Positions 13,901 to 28,097 of a DNA stretch of 64,000 nucleotides are shown in pieces. Origin of the DNA: Streblospio benedicti (lineage: Eukaryota; Annelida; Polychaeta; Spionida; Spionidae); assembly GCA_019095985.1 (NCBI GenBank), contig CM032661.1, positions 6,844,983 through 6,908,982 on the forward strand, given 5' to 3'. Within the stretch, counting starts at the first letter, position 1; each line of letters begins with the position of its first letter. The translations under genes were made by a program, and so were the position numbers. Under the pieces are notes generated by a model that was given only the letters and a program-made list of their open reading frames with translations, did no database searches and was not told where the DNA came from.

Positions 13901-16900
13901 GTATATCGATATGTAATTGTTACATATGGATGAAGATATTCTACCTACACGGTGAGACTTTACCATAGAAACCAGGCTATTTCACAACCATACAAATACT
14001 GCAAGTCCAACTGGCAGTATTTTTGTGACCTGTACCAACATGGCTACACGTTAAAAATACAATAAGCCTTTTGCCTTCTAGGTGGCAATCAAATTAAAAT
14101 TTTATTGGCGACCTTTGGTTTACGGACCGTGCAGATACATATTATCTGATGGTGATTGCAGGCCTGTCCCTGTCGGTTCGGCGTCAAGACTTCCTCCGCT
14201 TCATCGTGCGGGTCCAGGAGACACTCATGCTCCTCATGGAGCAGCAGACGCAGAAGGTCAGTTCTTGGAATAGCATTGACAAAATGTCAGTTCTAGGAAC
14301 AACGGAGACTTGGCTTCAAGCGGTCTCAATTGAGAGTTGGTCTTTATATGGAGGCTCCTGTTGGGTTTTTTATGATATTTTCATGCCTTTCTGGCAGACA
14401 TCGCATGGGCCCCGTGTGTTTCCGTAGATTCTATACATTGTTTCAATATTTGTATCATCATGTGCATATGCAATACATATTATGCCCATGTAATACATTT
14501 GAAACCACCTGTAGTCAGCAGTGTCGACGCCGTATTTTCACGGAATTTTATGTAAACCACGTGAGCGGGAGGCATAAGATGGGGTCTCATTAAAAGAACA
14601 TTTCGTTTGTACGTTGTAATAAAATCTATATGGCTTAAGGTTGGTATTTCAAAGAAACCCCATACCTAGCCCCAATTGCACGCTTGAGCGGTTCTTTTCA
14701 AGCTTTGTGCCTGGCAGGTGTGTTTTTATAATAATGGACAATGAGCAATCTTTGCTGTTATGTGAAAAGTGGTCTTGTTATAGAGTTGGTATTAAGTTTA
14801 ATGCTCTAACTAGTGTGTTGTTTTTGCAGCTGGGCTATAAAGTACACCAGGCCATCTTCATCAATGATATGCACGGATTCGGTATGAACAACATACTACA
14901 GCCAGGTAATATAATCCATCAATAATTTACTCGTAGTCTCTTATATGATATTGTATGAATAAAATAATACACGAAACCCACTTTCTTTTTGCATCCATTG
15001 AATTCTATACATGTCATATTCTCAACCGACATCAAGTAATGGATGGGGAAGCATTTCTTTCACAGACATTTATGAAAATTGAAAAATTGGAAAACTCTGG
15101 ATAGATGAATCTTCATCAAACTAACGCGCTTAGTTTGTGTCACTAGGCATGGACCAACTGACCAAGATGATGCAGACAGTGGAGGCAAACTACCCTGAGA
15201 TCATGAGTGTTGCCTACATCATCAACGGTGAGACAACATATTTATTCTATTTTTACTCATGTTTAGCTGCACATGCTGCAATGCTATCATCATAGATGTC
15301 ACCTACAGCATTAACCGTGAGGCAACACATGCAATAGAACTTCATTAATGAGAACCCCTATGAGGAGAACAATTTGGACTAATTCTATAAGACCATTTCT
15401 CACAGTCCCAATTTTTCATGACCACCGTATGTACAGTGTAACTCTATAAAACGAGCATCTGTATTGGGACTTGCTATCTTAGGTTGTCTTGATACCATGA
15501 TTCTTCTGTATAGGAGGCTTTATGGGGTTAAAAAAAACAGGTGGCCTTTTTGAGAATTGAAGAGAGTGGGGGAGCGTAGTTCTAAAAATATTGTGCAATT
15601 TCATTGAAACAAGTAAATAACTGTTGAATATAGATTCGTGTGAAAAATGTTGACTCGAGTACAGTATTGGAGGTCTTTCTTTCACAGACGGGCCCATTGA
15701 GAATCTTAAACTATTACTTGGTATTCTTTGACTGCTCTGACTTTTTGACATAAAAAAACAATGCCATCTCTATGTATAAAATAACCTTACATCTTTAATA
15801 TGCTGCTAATCGTTAGCATAGAGATGCATTTATTACATAATTACATAAACATAGAAAACGCACCTCCTGTTGGATACTAGATTTGCTTTATTAAACATCT
15901 TGCCAGGCCTTATCACCAGAGTGCACAGTACAGAAGCGTATAATCTAAACAATATACATGCGATATGCTCTGCACTATCATCCATACTCTCAAGCACCAA
16001 CCAACCAATAATCCAGCCACACTCTGCTAGACCATCCCAGCCCCTCAGAGTCTAACCCTCCCCGTCCAAACTACTTCCCCTTCTTCACCTTCTTGGTCTG
16101 CGTGGCCACGGTCTGTTTGGTCATGGCGATGTTCTCGCCCGCCTCCTCCTCCTCCCCTCCCCCGCCCAGTGCGGCCCGCAACACCCGATAGATCCTCCAC
16201 ACTAGCACAGCGAGGCCTAGCAGCGCCCACAGACAGAGCATGATGCACACGAACACCATGTACTTGAAGCCATAACGCATCCACGCGCTGCTGCCTCCCG
16301 CCGTGCTGGATTCGGGAACGGAGGACGTTGTGGTTTTTACTACTGACTGTCCTGAGAGGTTGGTTTTCGGCGTCATAACGTCCACGACGGCGGCCCGCAG
16401 AGCGTTCACGTAGTCGCTTTTATTGTTGTTGGCTGGCGCGTTGTGTACGATGGATGATAACGTGGTTAAGATGGTGGACTGAGGTGATGTTGCGTTTTCT
16501 GAGCTTCTCGTGTGCGAAAGTGCGCGATTTGGACTGGCAGACGTCGTTTGAGTGTGACTGTCACTTGCTGTATGGACTATAGTACTGAGAATCATTTCTT
16601 TGGGAGTTGTACTTGTCGGTCGTTCCAATGTACTGTTCTGTTTATGGCTTATTTTCCATGCAATGTCTGTAGTGTTGTGGGGTGGGTCACTTGTCCAACT
16701 GCCTTCAATAGTTCTGTACCTCTGACTCACACTGCTCGGCGGTGTATATGGTGTTTTAGTTTCTGCTTCACTGATTGGTTGAGTTACTGACATTGTTGTA
16801 CTGAAGTCACTGGTTGTGGCAGTATACGCTCCAGCAGTACTGGTGTATACAGGTGAGGTGACTGGAGTGGTTACTGCTGCTGGTCCTGATGTACCTACAT

Positions 16901-19900
16901 GAAGAAATGTAAATATATAGAATTTACAGACTTTTTTCCATAAGATCTTATTACGTTGCATGTCATCACTTTGCTCCCCTCACCTCACCAGAGAGTAACC
17001 CTATACACGGTTTTCTTATCTATGAACTCTGGGTAATTTTTAGACAAACAAATCAAATCACGTGACTTTTCACGTGTTTTACAGTGCATTCTAGGGAATT
17101 TTTAGACAAACATTGATAGAGTCTAAATCAGTTTCCTCGTCTTCGCCAGCACACGGTCTGGTTGATCAAGACTAATCACCAAAACGGGTACTACGATCGC
17201 ACCCTAACATTATGCTAATATTTATATTTGCGAACAGGTGTATAAGATACAACTAAATAACTTGCTAATGAATGGCAATATGAGGATGCATGGAAAAGCA
17301 AAGTTCTACCAGGCTACTAATAGACCATAAACCTTACTAAAGACTTTGATATTTCATATTTAGTTTCCTTTAGATTTAGAGGCCCACAATTTACAAAATC
17401 ACAGAACGCAGCACCAGCATATACAACACAGATAAGACAGACTCTGTTGCTAGTCTGTTTGAATATCAAAAGATTATCATCCAGCTAAGCTGTGGCCAGT
17501 GCGGTTAGCTAAAACTGATTGTATACAATGGCCATAAAGTGCAAAATGTCAACAACATTTTACAACTAGCTAATCTTGGCTAAGACCACAGATTACAAAC
17601 GTTACATATCATGTGCATGTACATTGTACTTACCTGAGTTTCTGGCTGTGAGGTTCAGGAGTGGAGGAGCCACAGTGTGGTTGTAATAGATGTCAGTATT
17701 GGTGTCGTTACTGTGTCCTAGAGTGATGTTCGTGTTCTTGATGTTGAACTTTTGCAATATCAACATCGTCATGTTAAAGACATTTTGAAACCAGGTTTTG
17801 CTCATGTATTTCATGCTTGCTAATAGATGGCTAATTGTTGTTGGATTTTAAAACAGCATATGTGTTATTAAGTGAAAACGCATCTCATTCTGACGTAAGT
17901 TGACGGCTACAGCAAATGTCTATTTAATTAATGTATATTTGCATTCAATTCAATAGCCATATCGAATGACAACTCAGTAATTAAGATCATGTAATGTATC
18001 TCCTTTATAAGGTTATGAAATCGTCACAACTATTTAGAATGCATAAATCATAAAAATGTAAATGCCAACAGAAATCATATCCAAACTTTACTCTAAGTAT
18101 TTGTACTCCATTAGCAACATCTTTTAGGCGATTTAACAAGAGCAGCTTTGATTTTGCTGGCCGAGTTCACACGTTGTTAGCCTCACGCGTATTAACCCTG
18201 TGAGAGCCTCAGCTGACCTCAGCTGTCAGACTAAAAAGCAGATTAATCAATAGTGTACAGCTGAATCACAAAACCACGGGGATTCAACCAGATTCAGATT
18301 ACGCATATCATTTAGCAACAACATTAGCCATTACAATTTATGCATTCACGAAAAGCACTCTGAGTATCAGATGTGAAATTGACCTATGAAATGTTGCACC
18401 AGGGATTGGATTATCATAATTTATTAATTTATGTAGCTTAACCATTATAACGTAATTGCTTATAAGTAGACTATTCAAATTAGCAGGGTAGGTACTAGCC
18501 TATCAAACGGCCTTTAAATGATCTGACATGAAGGCCTATTCTAAAAGCTTCTGTATGACGTCAATCTTGCTGAAAGTTTTGCAAACGTGACGTCATTAAC
18601 TAAAAGCACATGGCTTATAATTTTAGAGCAGCAATCTATTTTCAGAGCAGCTGTAGCTAGGTATTTTCCCGTTTAAGCATGTGGTACTGTTCATTTGTAA
18701 TAGAGAAGCTTTGATCAAGATTACATACTTAATGTCTTGGCTATTCCTTACCTGGTAAATCACCCATGCATGCTGCTGCTTTTGCAGCAGCTGCTAATGA
18801 ACACTCTGGTTTTAAAGGCTATAACAGGCCAGGATGTTTGAGGCTGTATATTTAATATCAGTGGGATTCCTAGGGTTTTGTAAAAGACCTTATATCTATT
18901 AGAGCTAGAGGCTGTCACAACTACATGTACACTTGCTCTTCTTTGCATTTGCTATATGGTTTGCATGAGCGTTTTTTGTAATAATAGAGGAAACAACTAT
19001 TAGATATAAGGTCTTTTGAAAGACTAGATAGGTACATGTACATGTACTTCTATTTGTGTTATATAATCATAGAAAACTGACAGGCTGCCAATCTTTAGTA
19101 ATGCTCGGATTGATTACTTGACCTCATTCATATCCTGAGATGAAAAGCCTGTGATTGGTCAGAATTTTTAATGAGAATAGTAATGCGTCAGAGGTCTCTT
19201 CCGGACATCTGATACTCAGTGTCAAAAGGTTGACAACGTGTAACATTGCATATTTTAAAAATCATAATGACCTTTTGTAAGCGTCTTTACTTATTTTTCT
19301 CCAGTTCCTCGCGTGTTCCCAATCATGTTTAACATCATGAAGCCGTTCATGCATGAAAATACGCGTAAGAAGATCCGCCTCATTGGACGTGAGTACACGC
19401 ACACGCACACAAACACACTCACATGCACACGTGACACATGACACCCAGTCGAAGCTTAGGTAGCGCATCAACTTTTTCTGGTCAATAATTAATCTTTTTA
19501 AAGCAATACATGTGTATAGATTTTAACAATCATGTCAAATACAAATATGCAAATTAGCTTATTTTGATTGGCTGCAGACACCAGTAACTTTATGTATTTT
19601 GACTTTGTCTTTGATAAATGGCACAATAGTATTTGGTGACAAGTGCATTCTACATATGATGACTATTCAAATATATGTAAATGTAAATGTGCTTAATTAC
19701 ATTCACAATTTGTTGTCATCTTGCTTAAGCAACTTTACATTCACTTATTGTCATCCGTGCCACACTGTATTTCCTTTTCGTAACCCCCGGGGAAGCATGA
19801 TGAGTAAAAACTTTTCACACCTCGGGAGAGAGACACTTTTGAAGACGCTGTTGTCCTGTTGCAGGCGACTACCAGACGACCCTGCGGGAGATCATCGACC

Positions 19901-22900
19901 CCGACGTGCTGCCCAAACACTGGGGCGGGCAGAGGGTGGGCAAGGCGGAGACGCCCGCTGTGGAGACACGGTGAGTGCAGGGCTTATATCGCGGGGAGTG
20001 AGGGGCATAGACAGATCCAGGGGGTGCATGGGGTGCGCGCCCCCCTTTCCCCACCAAAATGCTTCATTTTGATAGTTTTTTTTTACATGTCCGCCATTGA
20101 TCGCGCCTACAAAACCCATGGAATCCCATAAGCGCGCCCCCCACTTTTCCCAAAAAAAACCTGGATCTGCCATTGAGGTGTGTATATTCTAATAAGGAGA
20201 TGGAATGGATGCAGGGCATCTTGCCACAACAAGGTATCTCAATCATTTAGTTTACACTATGATAGATGTATGAACCCTGACCTAGGGAATATGGATGCAG
20301 GGGAGGCTGAAACGTTGGGGGAATCATCTACATCAAGTACAATAAAACTGATCTATAGTCCGCATTTAAAATGTTGTAGACAGATTTTTGGTGGACAATA
20401 CCACAGTCAAAGCATGATTGTAGACTGATCATTACAACTAATACATGTAGTTAGTGGCTCCTGTACTCATCTGTATTGTCTATTTAGGGTGTACATTGTC
20501 TCATGTACACTCCCGTCAAAAATCTAATAGCCATTGGATGGTGTTCTTGCAACATATTTTATGGTCTAGTTGATGTACACATGGCATGGTTGTTTGAAGA
20601 TGTGTACAAGTTCCCACAACTTTGTGCCCCAGAACCCTAGACCATTATCACTGTGGCACCTAATCACCTAGCTTCAGCGTCACAGAAGTAGTGGTCCAGT
20701 GTTCAAATCCTGGCAGAAGCTACATGATATAGCCTTAGTCATCGACCATTTGATCTCAGGGGGGAGGGGGGGCAGCCATTTTCACCATAGCTTCAATTAT
20801 TGTTTTTCATGAAATTTGACATCTAATTCTTTTTTTTTCCTTAGATTTTTTTAGATTACTGAACCTCAATTATTACAAAATTTGACCATCATTTCTTTCT
20901 AGCCAAATGAAGTTTTTTTTCACCAATTTTCAGCCTTGCGTTATTTTTTTCAATATTTTTACTGCGCCCCCCCCCTGAGATCAAATGGTCGATGCCTTAT
21001 AGACTTAGTGAAAGAATCCTCTCATGTCTTCAAACTGAAAACTTCAAACTTTTGTTGTCTAATAGGCCAGAGGCTGTAATGACAAGTGGTGCAATGTGTG
21101 CAATGTGACATACCATGAGACTATTTACAATGAATAATATCATAACCAATGTGTATGTGCAGTAGCACTGTGCAGTGACATAAAACCAGAATACATTACT
21201 TTAAACTAGTGACCATGTGTTTTCTATTTTTACCCAACATAAACGTCCAATCCACTTTAAGTGTTATTTGAAAAATAATAATCTTACAGATTGCAACCTT
21301 CAAGAGGCAGGCATTGAACCATTCAAAGACTAACAAGAAAATAATGAATTTAGATTTTCCACCATGTCTATGTCTTTGCATTAAACTTTCAACACCAGAA
21401 CAATTAGAATTATTTATTGGTTCAGATACAATGTTATAAACAATTGATACACATTGTTGTTTAAATTTAAGTCTCGTTTGTGCTGATCAGGCAAAACTGG
21501 GCAATCTGAATCCTGTGAAATATGTATTCTGATAATCATATGTCATGGATCCTTCCTCAACAACAGCCTCGATGTAGAAAGCTGCATTCTGCTCACACCG
21601 CACAATAACCTGGGTTGACGCAGAGCGGCCAATGGGAGCTGAAAGAACCCGACTCGACCTCGGTCCAGTCTTCATCACAGACCTCTCTCCATCCTTAGCC
21701 TTAATCAACCTAGCTGCTCCTGACCTCTCATCAGATTCTGGATAGTTCCAAATTCCCCAAGAGAGGACGTACAGAGCTTCATCCTGGCACACAAATGTGC
21801 TTATTCCTGGAAAGTAGCCACCTCCAACATTGGTGATAACATCATCAAAGTCGATCTGCTGGCTGTTAGAATAGTCCCGACTTTCAGATGGTCTGGCCGT
21901 GAATGCGACGACTCCTTGGTCGTCCTTCAGATGGTAGCCGGTGAAGGACGACGCCTCTGCCAGGTGCTCTAGAAATCCCACTGTCACGGTGATGACGTCC
22001 CCGCGGGCACAGTCAAGGATGGCCGTGCCTGACGACGTGCCAGAGTCTATGGAGTCGTCAGCCGAGTTTATGGGGTACGTGATGCCCATAATACTGATAC
22101 CGTTTTTCCTAAGGTAGAAGTAACCAAAACTGCTAACACGGTGTCCACTGACTGTAAAGACGTGCGGACCGTCTTCTCTGCAGACAAATGAGCCGTTTGT
22201 TGGATAATAGTCGTTGCCGATGTTCACAAGGGCTGCGTCATAGACAATGGCGTATGGGACAGGGAACGTAGCATTCTCTGAGAGTTGAGCTGTGAAGGCA
22301 GAGGCTCCAGGGTCGTCAGATGAGTTGTAGATCTTGAATCCTGAGAAGGACGAATACTTGGCTTCTACCAAGTTACAGGCTTCTTCATCAGGCCAGGACT
22401 GCACCTGAGGAGGATTGAATTACACAGTTTATTCTTAAGTATTGAGTATTGTAGTTAGGAATTATTTTCGTGATGAATCATATACAAATTTAGTAACTAA
22501 CTGTGGAAAAACTCAAAATGAAGCTTCGTCATTTTTTCCGTTGTAATCATTACATTATATTTTCCCTTTACTTTACATCACATACAAGACAAGAACATTC
22601 CACATACCCCATTCAATGATAATGAAAATTACAACGATAGATGTGTCATGTCATACTACAATAATCTATAATAGACCTGCAACTGACCTTGACCCACACA
22701 AGGTCGTCCTCTTCACACTCGACCACGGCACTCATGGACGACGTCCCGCTGTAGCTGCCGGGGATCTCCACAGTCAGCGGGCCGTACTTCTGGGGCTCTC
22801 CGTTCTTCACCAGGACAGTCTGCACTCGTCCCTCGGGGGCGTCTACTGACCAGTAGAAGGCGTAGACACCAGGCTCCGGGACTCGGTAGGCGCCAAGGAG

Positions 22901-25900
22901 AGGAATGAAGTTCTCCCCTTCATCTATGATGACTTCATCGAATGTGACTGGTACTTGGTCGCTGAGGGATCTTCTGCTGGAGAGTTCCACAGTAAAGGCG
23001 GGATTGCCTTGATTCTGATGCTTCTTGTTTTTTCGGTTCTTTGAAATTTCACCAGTTGAATATTGGTCTTTTTCAACAGTTGTCGTTGGGTATTCTTCAT
23101 TTCCAAGTGTGTCCTTATCAGATGGAAGTATGTTACTTTCTAGAATATTCACTTGATCTTTAAGGAGTTGTATTTCTAAGGCATCTAGAGCCTTCATATC
23201 TTCATCATCTAAAGACTTGAGAATTTCCAGTGCATTCCTCAGCTTCGTATTACCCAAGGTTTTGGTTTGAGATACGCAGTCGTGGAAGTTGTCTACGCAT
23301 TGAGCCAGGCTTCTGGACTCTTCTTGCTGAGCGCTGGTTGCAGAAGTGAGGATCCATATGCATGGAACCAGCAGCATAAACGTCGTCATCTTCAGGTAGA
23401 GTCTCTGTAATAAATTGCAAGTAAGGTAACAGGAAATAGAGAAAGTATACACGTGTTGAGATCGAAATATTTTCTCCGGCAGTCAGTTTTGTCATACACT
23501 GTAAATGGAATAACTGGGAATCTTTAGGAATACTAGTGACATGAAACTTCGCCAAAATTGAAGAAGTATAACAGACGAGAATAATTGTTACTATCATGAG
23601 TAAACTTTCTATTCATGCAAAAATATTTGCAAGTAATCAGACTTATTATTCAATTTACGATTTAGAATCCTTTGAAAACATGATATGAATAGAGTATTTC
23701 GTTGTTAACAGATTTGTCAAAGTTAAATGAAGATTTTACCCATGTTTGTATACAATTGTATTAACATGTGTATATAAGTTCGATAATAGAGATGTATGAG
23801 CATGAAAGCAACACACTGGAAAATGAAACAAAAATATTTCTATGACTAGTAATCCAAAAGCTACATATAATAATCTAATAGCAAAAAAGTTTTTTACATG
23901 TCACATTTATCAAATTATCACTAAGGATTTTCAAACATTTCTTCTTCTCTCGATATAATAAAATAAACCAAAAATTGGGAAACGTTTATTACAGCAAAAG
24001 GGAGTGTGATTTTCCACTAAGAGGTCAGCCAAAATATTTTCTTTCAAAACTAATAATAAAATGAAATTTCCTGGCTTTATTTCTTCCAAAATTAGAAATG
24101 ATGTTGACATCCTTTGTACAAATATATGACTTTGTTTACATACTATACAAAACGATGGCCGCTCAAATCTACATGTGGTAGAACTATTTCATCGTAATTC
24201 ATACCCGCTAAATATAACTTGGTGTGGCCTTCACTAATTCTATTTTATTTTTAAGGCATGTTCAGTTCATAATGTTTACACTGTGCTTTTTAAATTAACA
24301 AATGTTAAGAATATTATATGATGATTATGTACATAGACTGTAACTTACCATTGCTGCACGTTGGGACGTGTCATCTGGCCCATGTGTGCACTTTATCAGC
24401 TTTATATTGAGCACAGTGTGAAAAACGGGTCATGACAAACTGTTATCTGATAGCTGTTATCTGTGACTCATGAGCAAATGTCTCATTTCGTGATTGTGTG
24501 CTGAAATATTTGCTATTATAAATTACCATTCATATTATTTATTGTTACAAAATTGAACTGCATGCTTCGTGTAAAATGGCGGTTTAATATATAAAAGCAG
24601 AAGGAAGGGAATTATAGGCATTTATATGAGAGATCAGAGAATCTCTAACTAAGTGTGGAGTTTGACAGAACGAATTCTGTTTTTCACATACATGGTTCCC
24701 AGATTGAGTGATGCCATGCAAAATGTTATTGGGCGTTCGCTTGATTTACATGTACAACTTGTCCCTGCAGACCCACGCACCCCGAATTCTGCCAATCCCA
24801 GGACACTAGTAGCTACCTTTTGGCTGCCAACTTTGCCTGGACAGAATTAATTATCTAAATTAGATATAGGAAAAGAAGCAAGATTTACTCCTTGATGCCT
24901 TTCCTTGGTGAACTTGATCATATAAGAGCTGCCCAAGAATTACCGCCATACTCAAATACTAGCTAGGGGTAGGTGTGCTCTGCCATGGATGTTTTATAGC
25001 ATTCTTCCACCAGATATTATATCATATTGACATCCCTACTATGGATATCTTACTGTATACCCCAAAACAAACTAACAATAAAACCATTACAGTTTTGATA
25101 TATTTTTCTAGTTAGTACATCTGCCAGTCCAAGTTCGGGTTCAGTTGTAGTTTCTGCTGTTGCTATGTGCCGGCTTCAAGGACCCACATCCCAGGCCTGG
25201 AAACAAAACAAAATCATCCTTTTGAAACCAAGTTCATTCCAAAATGATCATTAATATATACATTTTCTCAATATCTTTAGTAATTACACATTAATGCTAT
25301 TTTCAGTTCAACAATGGCAGGGATTAATCATTAATCAAAGCTTGCAGAGAATATATATCCTTGTTTTCAACTATTAGATTTTAAAGTCAAACTTGAACTT
25401 ACATATATGCGAACAAATCTCAATTACAATAGTAACAACTATGTTCACCGGATGGCTAAGTGTTGGTTCCATACAATGTTTGCTGTTTCTGATTAATACC
25501 TACAGCAGGCACAGCGTCATCTATATCTTCAACGCTATTTCTAAAAACATCCAATGAGTTAGACTAAATAGTACTCCATGTCAATGCAATTCATAATGGT
25601 AAAGATCTCTCTGGAGAGTCAAGAAAGGATCAAATCCTTACTCAGATGCTTCTTTTGAACAAAGACGTTTCGGAGGACATTTTGCCTCCTCTTCGTTCAA
25701 AAGAAGCATCTGAGTAAGGATTTGATCCTTTCCTGACTATGATGAATCCAGATGCAAATGTAAATGTACTGGTTTAAGGTCTTCTTCCCCGAAGGTTCAG
25801 ACGACTTTACATTCACACCAGGGTCATCGGCATCCTTGTCACACTAGTTATCTCTCTCAACTCCCTTGGGAGCATACAACACTGGCTACACACAGCATTT

Positions 25901-28041
25901 GCTACTGTGGTGCACAGATGCTAATCACTCACATTAGCTTTCACTCACCTCACCTGTACCTATTTGACGTGTAGGTACCACAGAGCAGTGTGCAACTGTT
26001 TAGGGATGAGTTTTCTCAACAAGCTAAGAAATTTCTACTATATGATGTCTGAAGCTTTCGCACCACCACCAGATCCCGCTGGGCGGCCGTGTGCCCGAGT
26101 CGCTGTACCTGCGGCCCGAGGACGTGGTGGCCGCTGACGCGGACATCACCACGGTGACCATCGCCAGGGGGCAGCACCACGACGTCACGTTCACCGTGCC
26201 GCCGGCCGGAAAACACATGCTCAGGTGGGGATATAATGTGCTCAGGTGCGAACACAATGTGCTAAGGTGCGAACATAATGTACTCACGTTTGAACACAAT
26301 GTTCTCACGTGGGAATGTTTGGGAATTGAGGGAACTAGCAATAAAAGTGTTCACTTCAAGAAGAAAGCATCGAAATAGGCACAAATTCTCATCGGGATAA
26401 ATGTTCAAAATTTCAAGATGGCCTCTATTTTTCAAGATATATATATACATATACAAGGCATATATATGAGTAATTAATTTGTGAATGAAAAGTCTTTACT
26501 CAAGACAAGTAAGCCTTCTAAAACCAATGGGTGTTCGATACTTGACCGGTGTGTCTTTAATACTTGAGGGGGTCATATAGCAAAAATGTGATTGGTGATT
26601 TGCCCTAACGATTGAGCGTGAATTGTGAATTGCCTGTATTTAAGTACGTGAAATCTGATGGGACCTATTATTGTTGACTGGTGATCTGCTCATTACAAGG
26701 TGTTTGTTTCTTGATGTGCCCTAAATCTTGAGCGTGAATTGTGAACTGCCTGTATTTAGTGTGAAGCCGTGTGATGAAAATGTGATGCAACCTATTCAAT
26801 TACAATTCCTGGGGATTGTTGAAACACAGTTAATTGTATTGGTGACTGGTGATTTAGGAAAAAAATGTTGGAGAATGGATTCTCATCAAGGCTATATACC
26901 CCCCCCCCCCCCCCCTCATGCTTGACAGGTGTGTCTTTTTCCATGACATGTGGACATCATACACGTGACATGTGGATTTTCTGTACTCGCCAGGTGGGTG
27001 TTCTGGACGATCAAGTACGACATCAAGTTCTCGATCTTCCAGCAGGCGGGGAGGGCGGCGGCAAGAAGCGCGTGGTGCGGAAGGCAGAGCGCATCAACGC
27101 GCACGTGCTGCCCGTGGACGGCTACGTGAGCTGCGACCAGCCCGGCCTCTGTAAGTGACCCGACGGTAGCAGCGGGTGGTTTTGATGCTACTGTAGAACT
27201 TCCCATTGAGATCGCTTCTATAGTAATTATTAAGACCATTTTTATGGTGGTCGTAGTGCTTCATAACGAAACCTGCATATGGAGATCTCATTTCAAATAA
27301 GGGACGGTGCAATATTTAACAGGCAGGGGGGGACCGGTGCATATCAAAAAACTTGTCTGAAAAAAAGGTCTTGTCCCCTGCTGATGTGATGAAAACAAAA
27401 CTGATGTCCCATGACCTCTATTCATAAAAAAAGTCTGCGTCCCTCCCAAGAATATTCGCGTGATTAATTTGTACAGATTTGCTCACGTTGAGGTGGGATT
27501 TCAGCAGCTGAAAAACGTACATGTCCCATGCCCAACGAGAATGAAAAATCATCCGGTCCCCCTACTTTGCATCTTGAAAAAAGTACCTGTCCCCCTACCA
27601 AATGCACCAGTTCCCCTTCCTGGTAAATATTGCACCGTCCCTAAGAACAGTGCTATAGGCGATTTTGATCGAGGTTTGACTGTTACAGGAGATTTCTACA
27701 GTAGAGCCTCTTTCTAAATAAGACGACATGGGGCTGCTGTAATTGGTCTAAATACAAAAGTGCTGGCATTATGGAAGGTCATGGTTGTCATTTTGAAAAG
27801 GGTTTGTACCGTGCGAATAGATTTTACCATAAATGTAGTCTATTGTGCAGAAGTTCTCGATTGGAGGTTCTACTGTAGTTTGCAGCTTTGCTTTGTTATC
27901 AATTAAACTAACTACAGTGGCGGATACAGGTTTGTGGGATATCTTTTCTGAAACTCCTGAATCTGCAACTAGTTAGTTTGCGTGTTGTCACCAGACTGTC
28001 TAATCTATGTGGCACGTGCTTACAATGTCATATGGGCAGCA

Positions 28042-28097
<56 letters not shown>

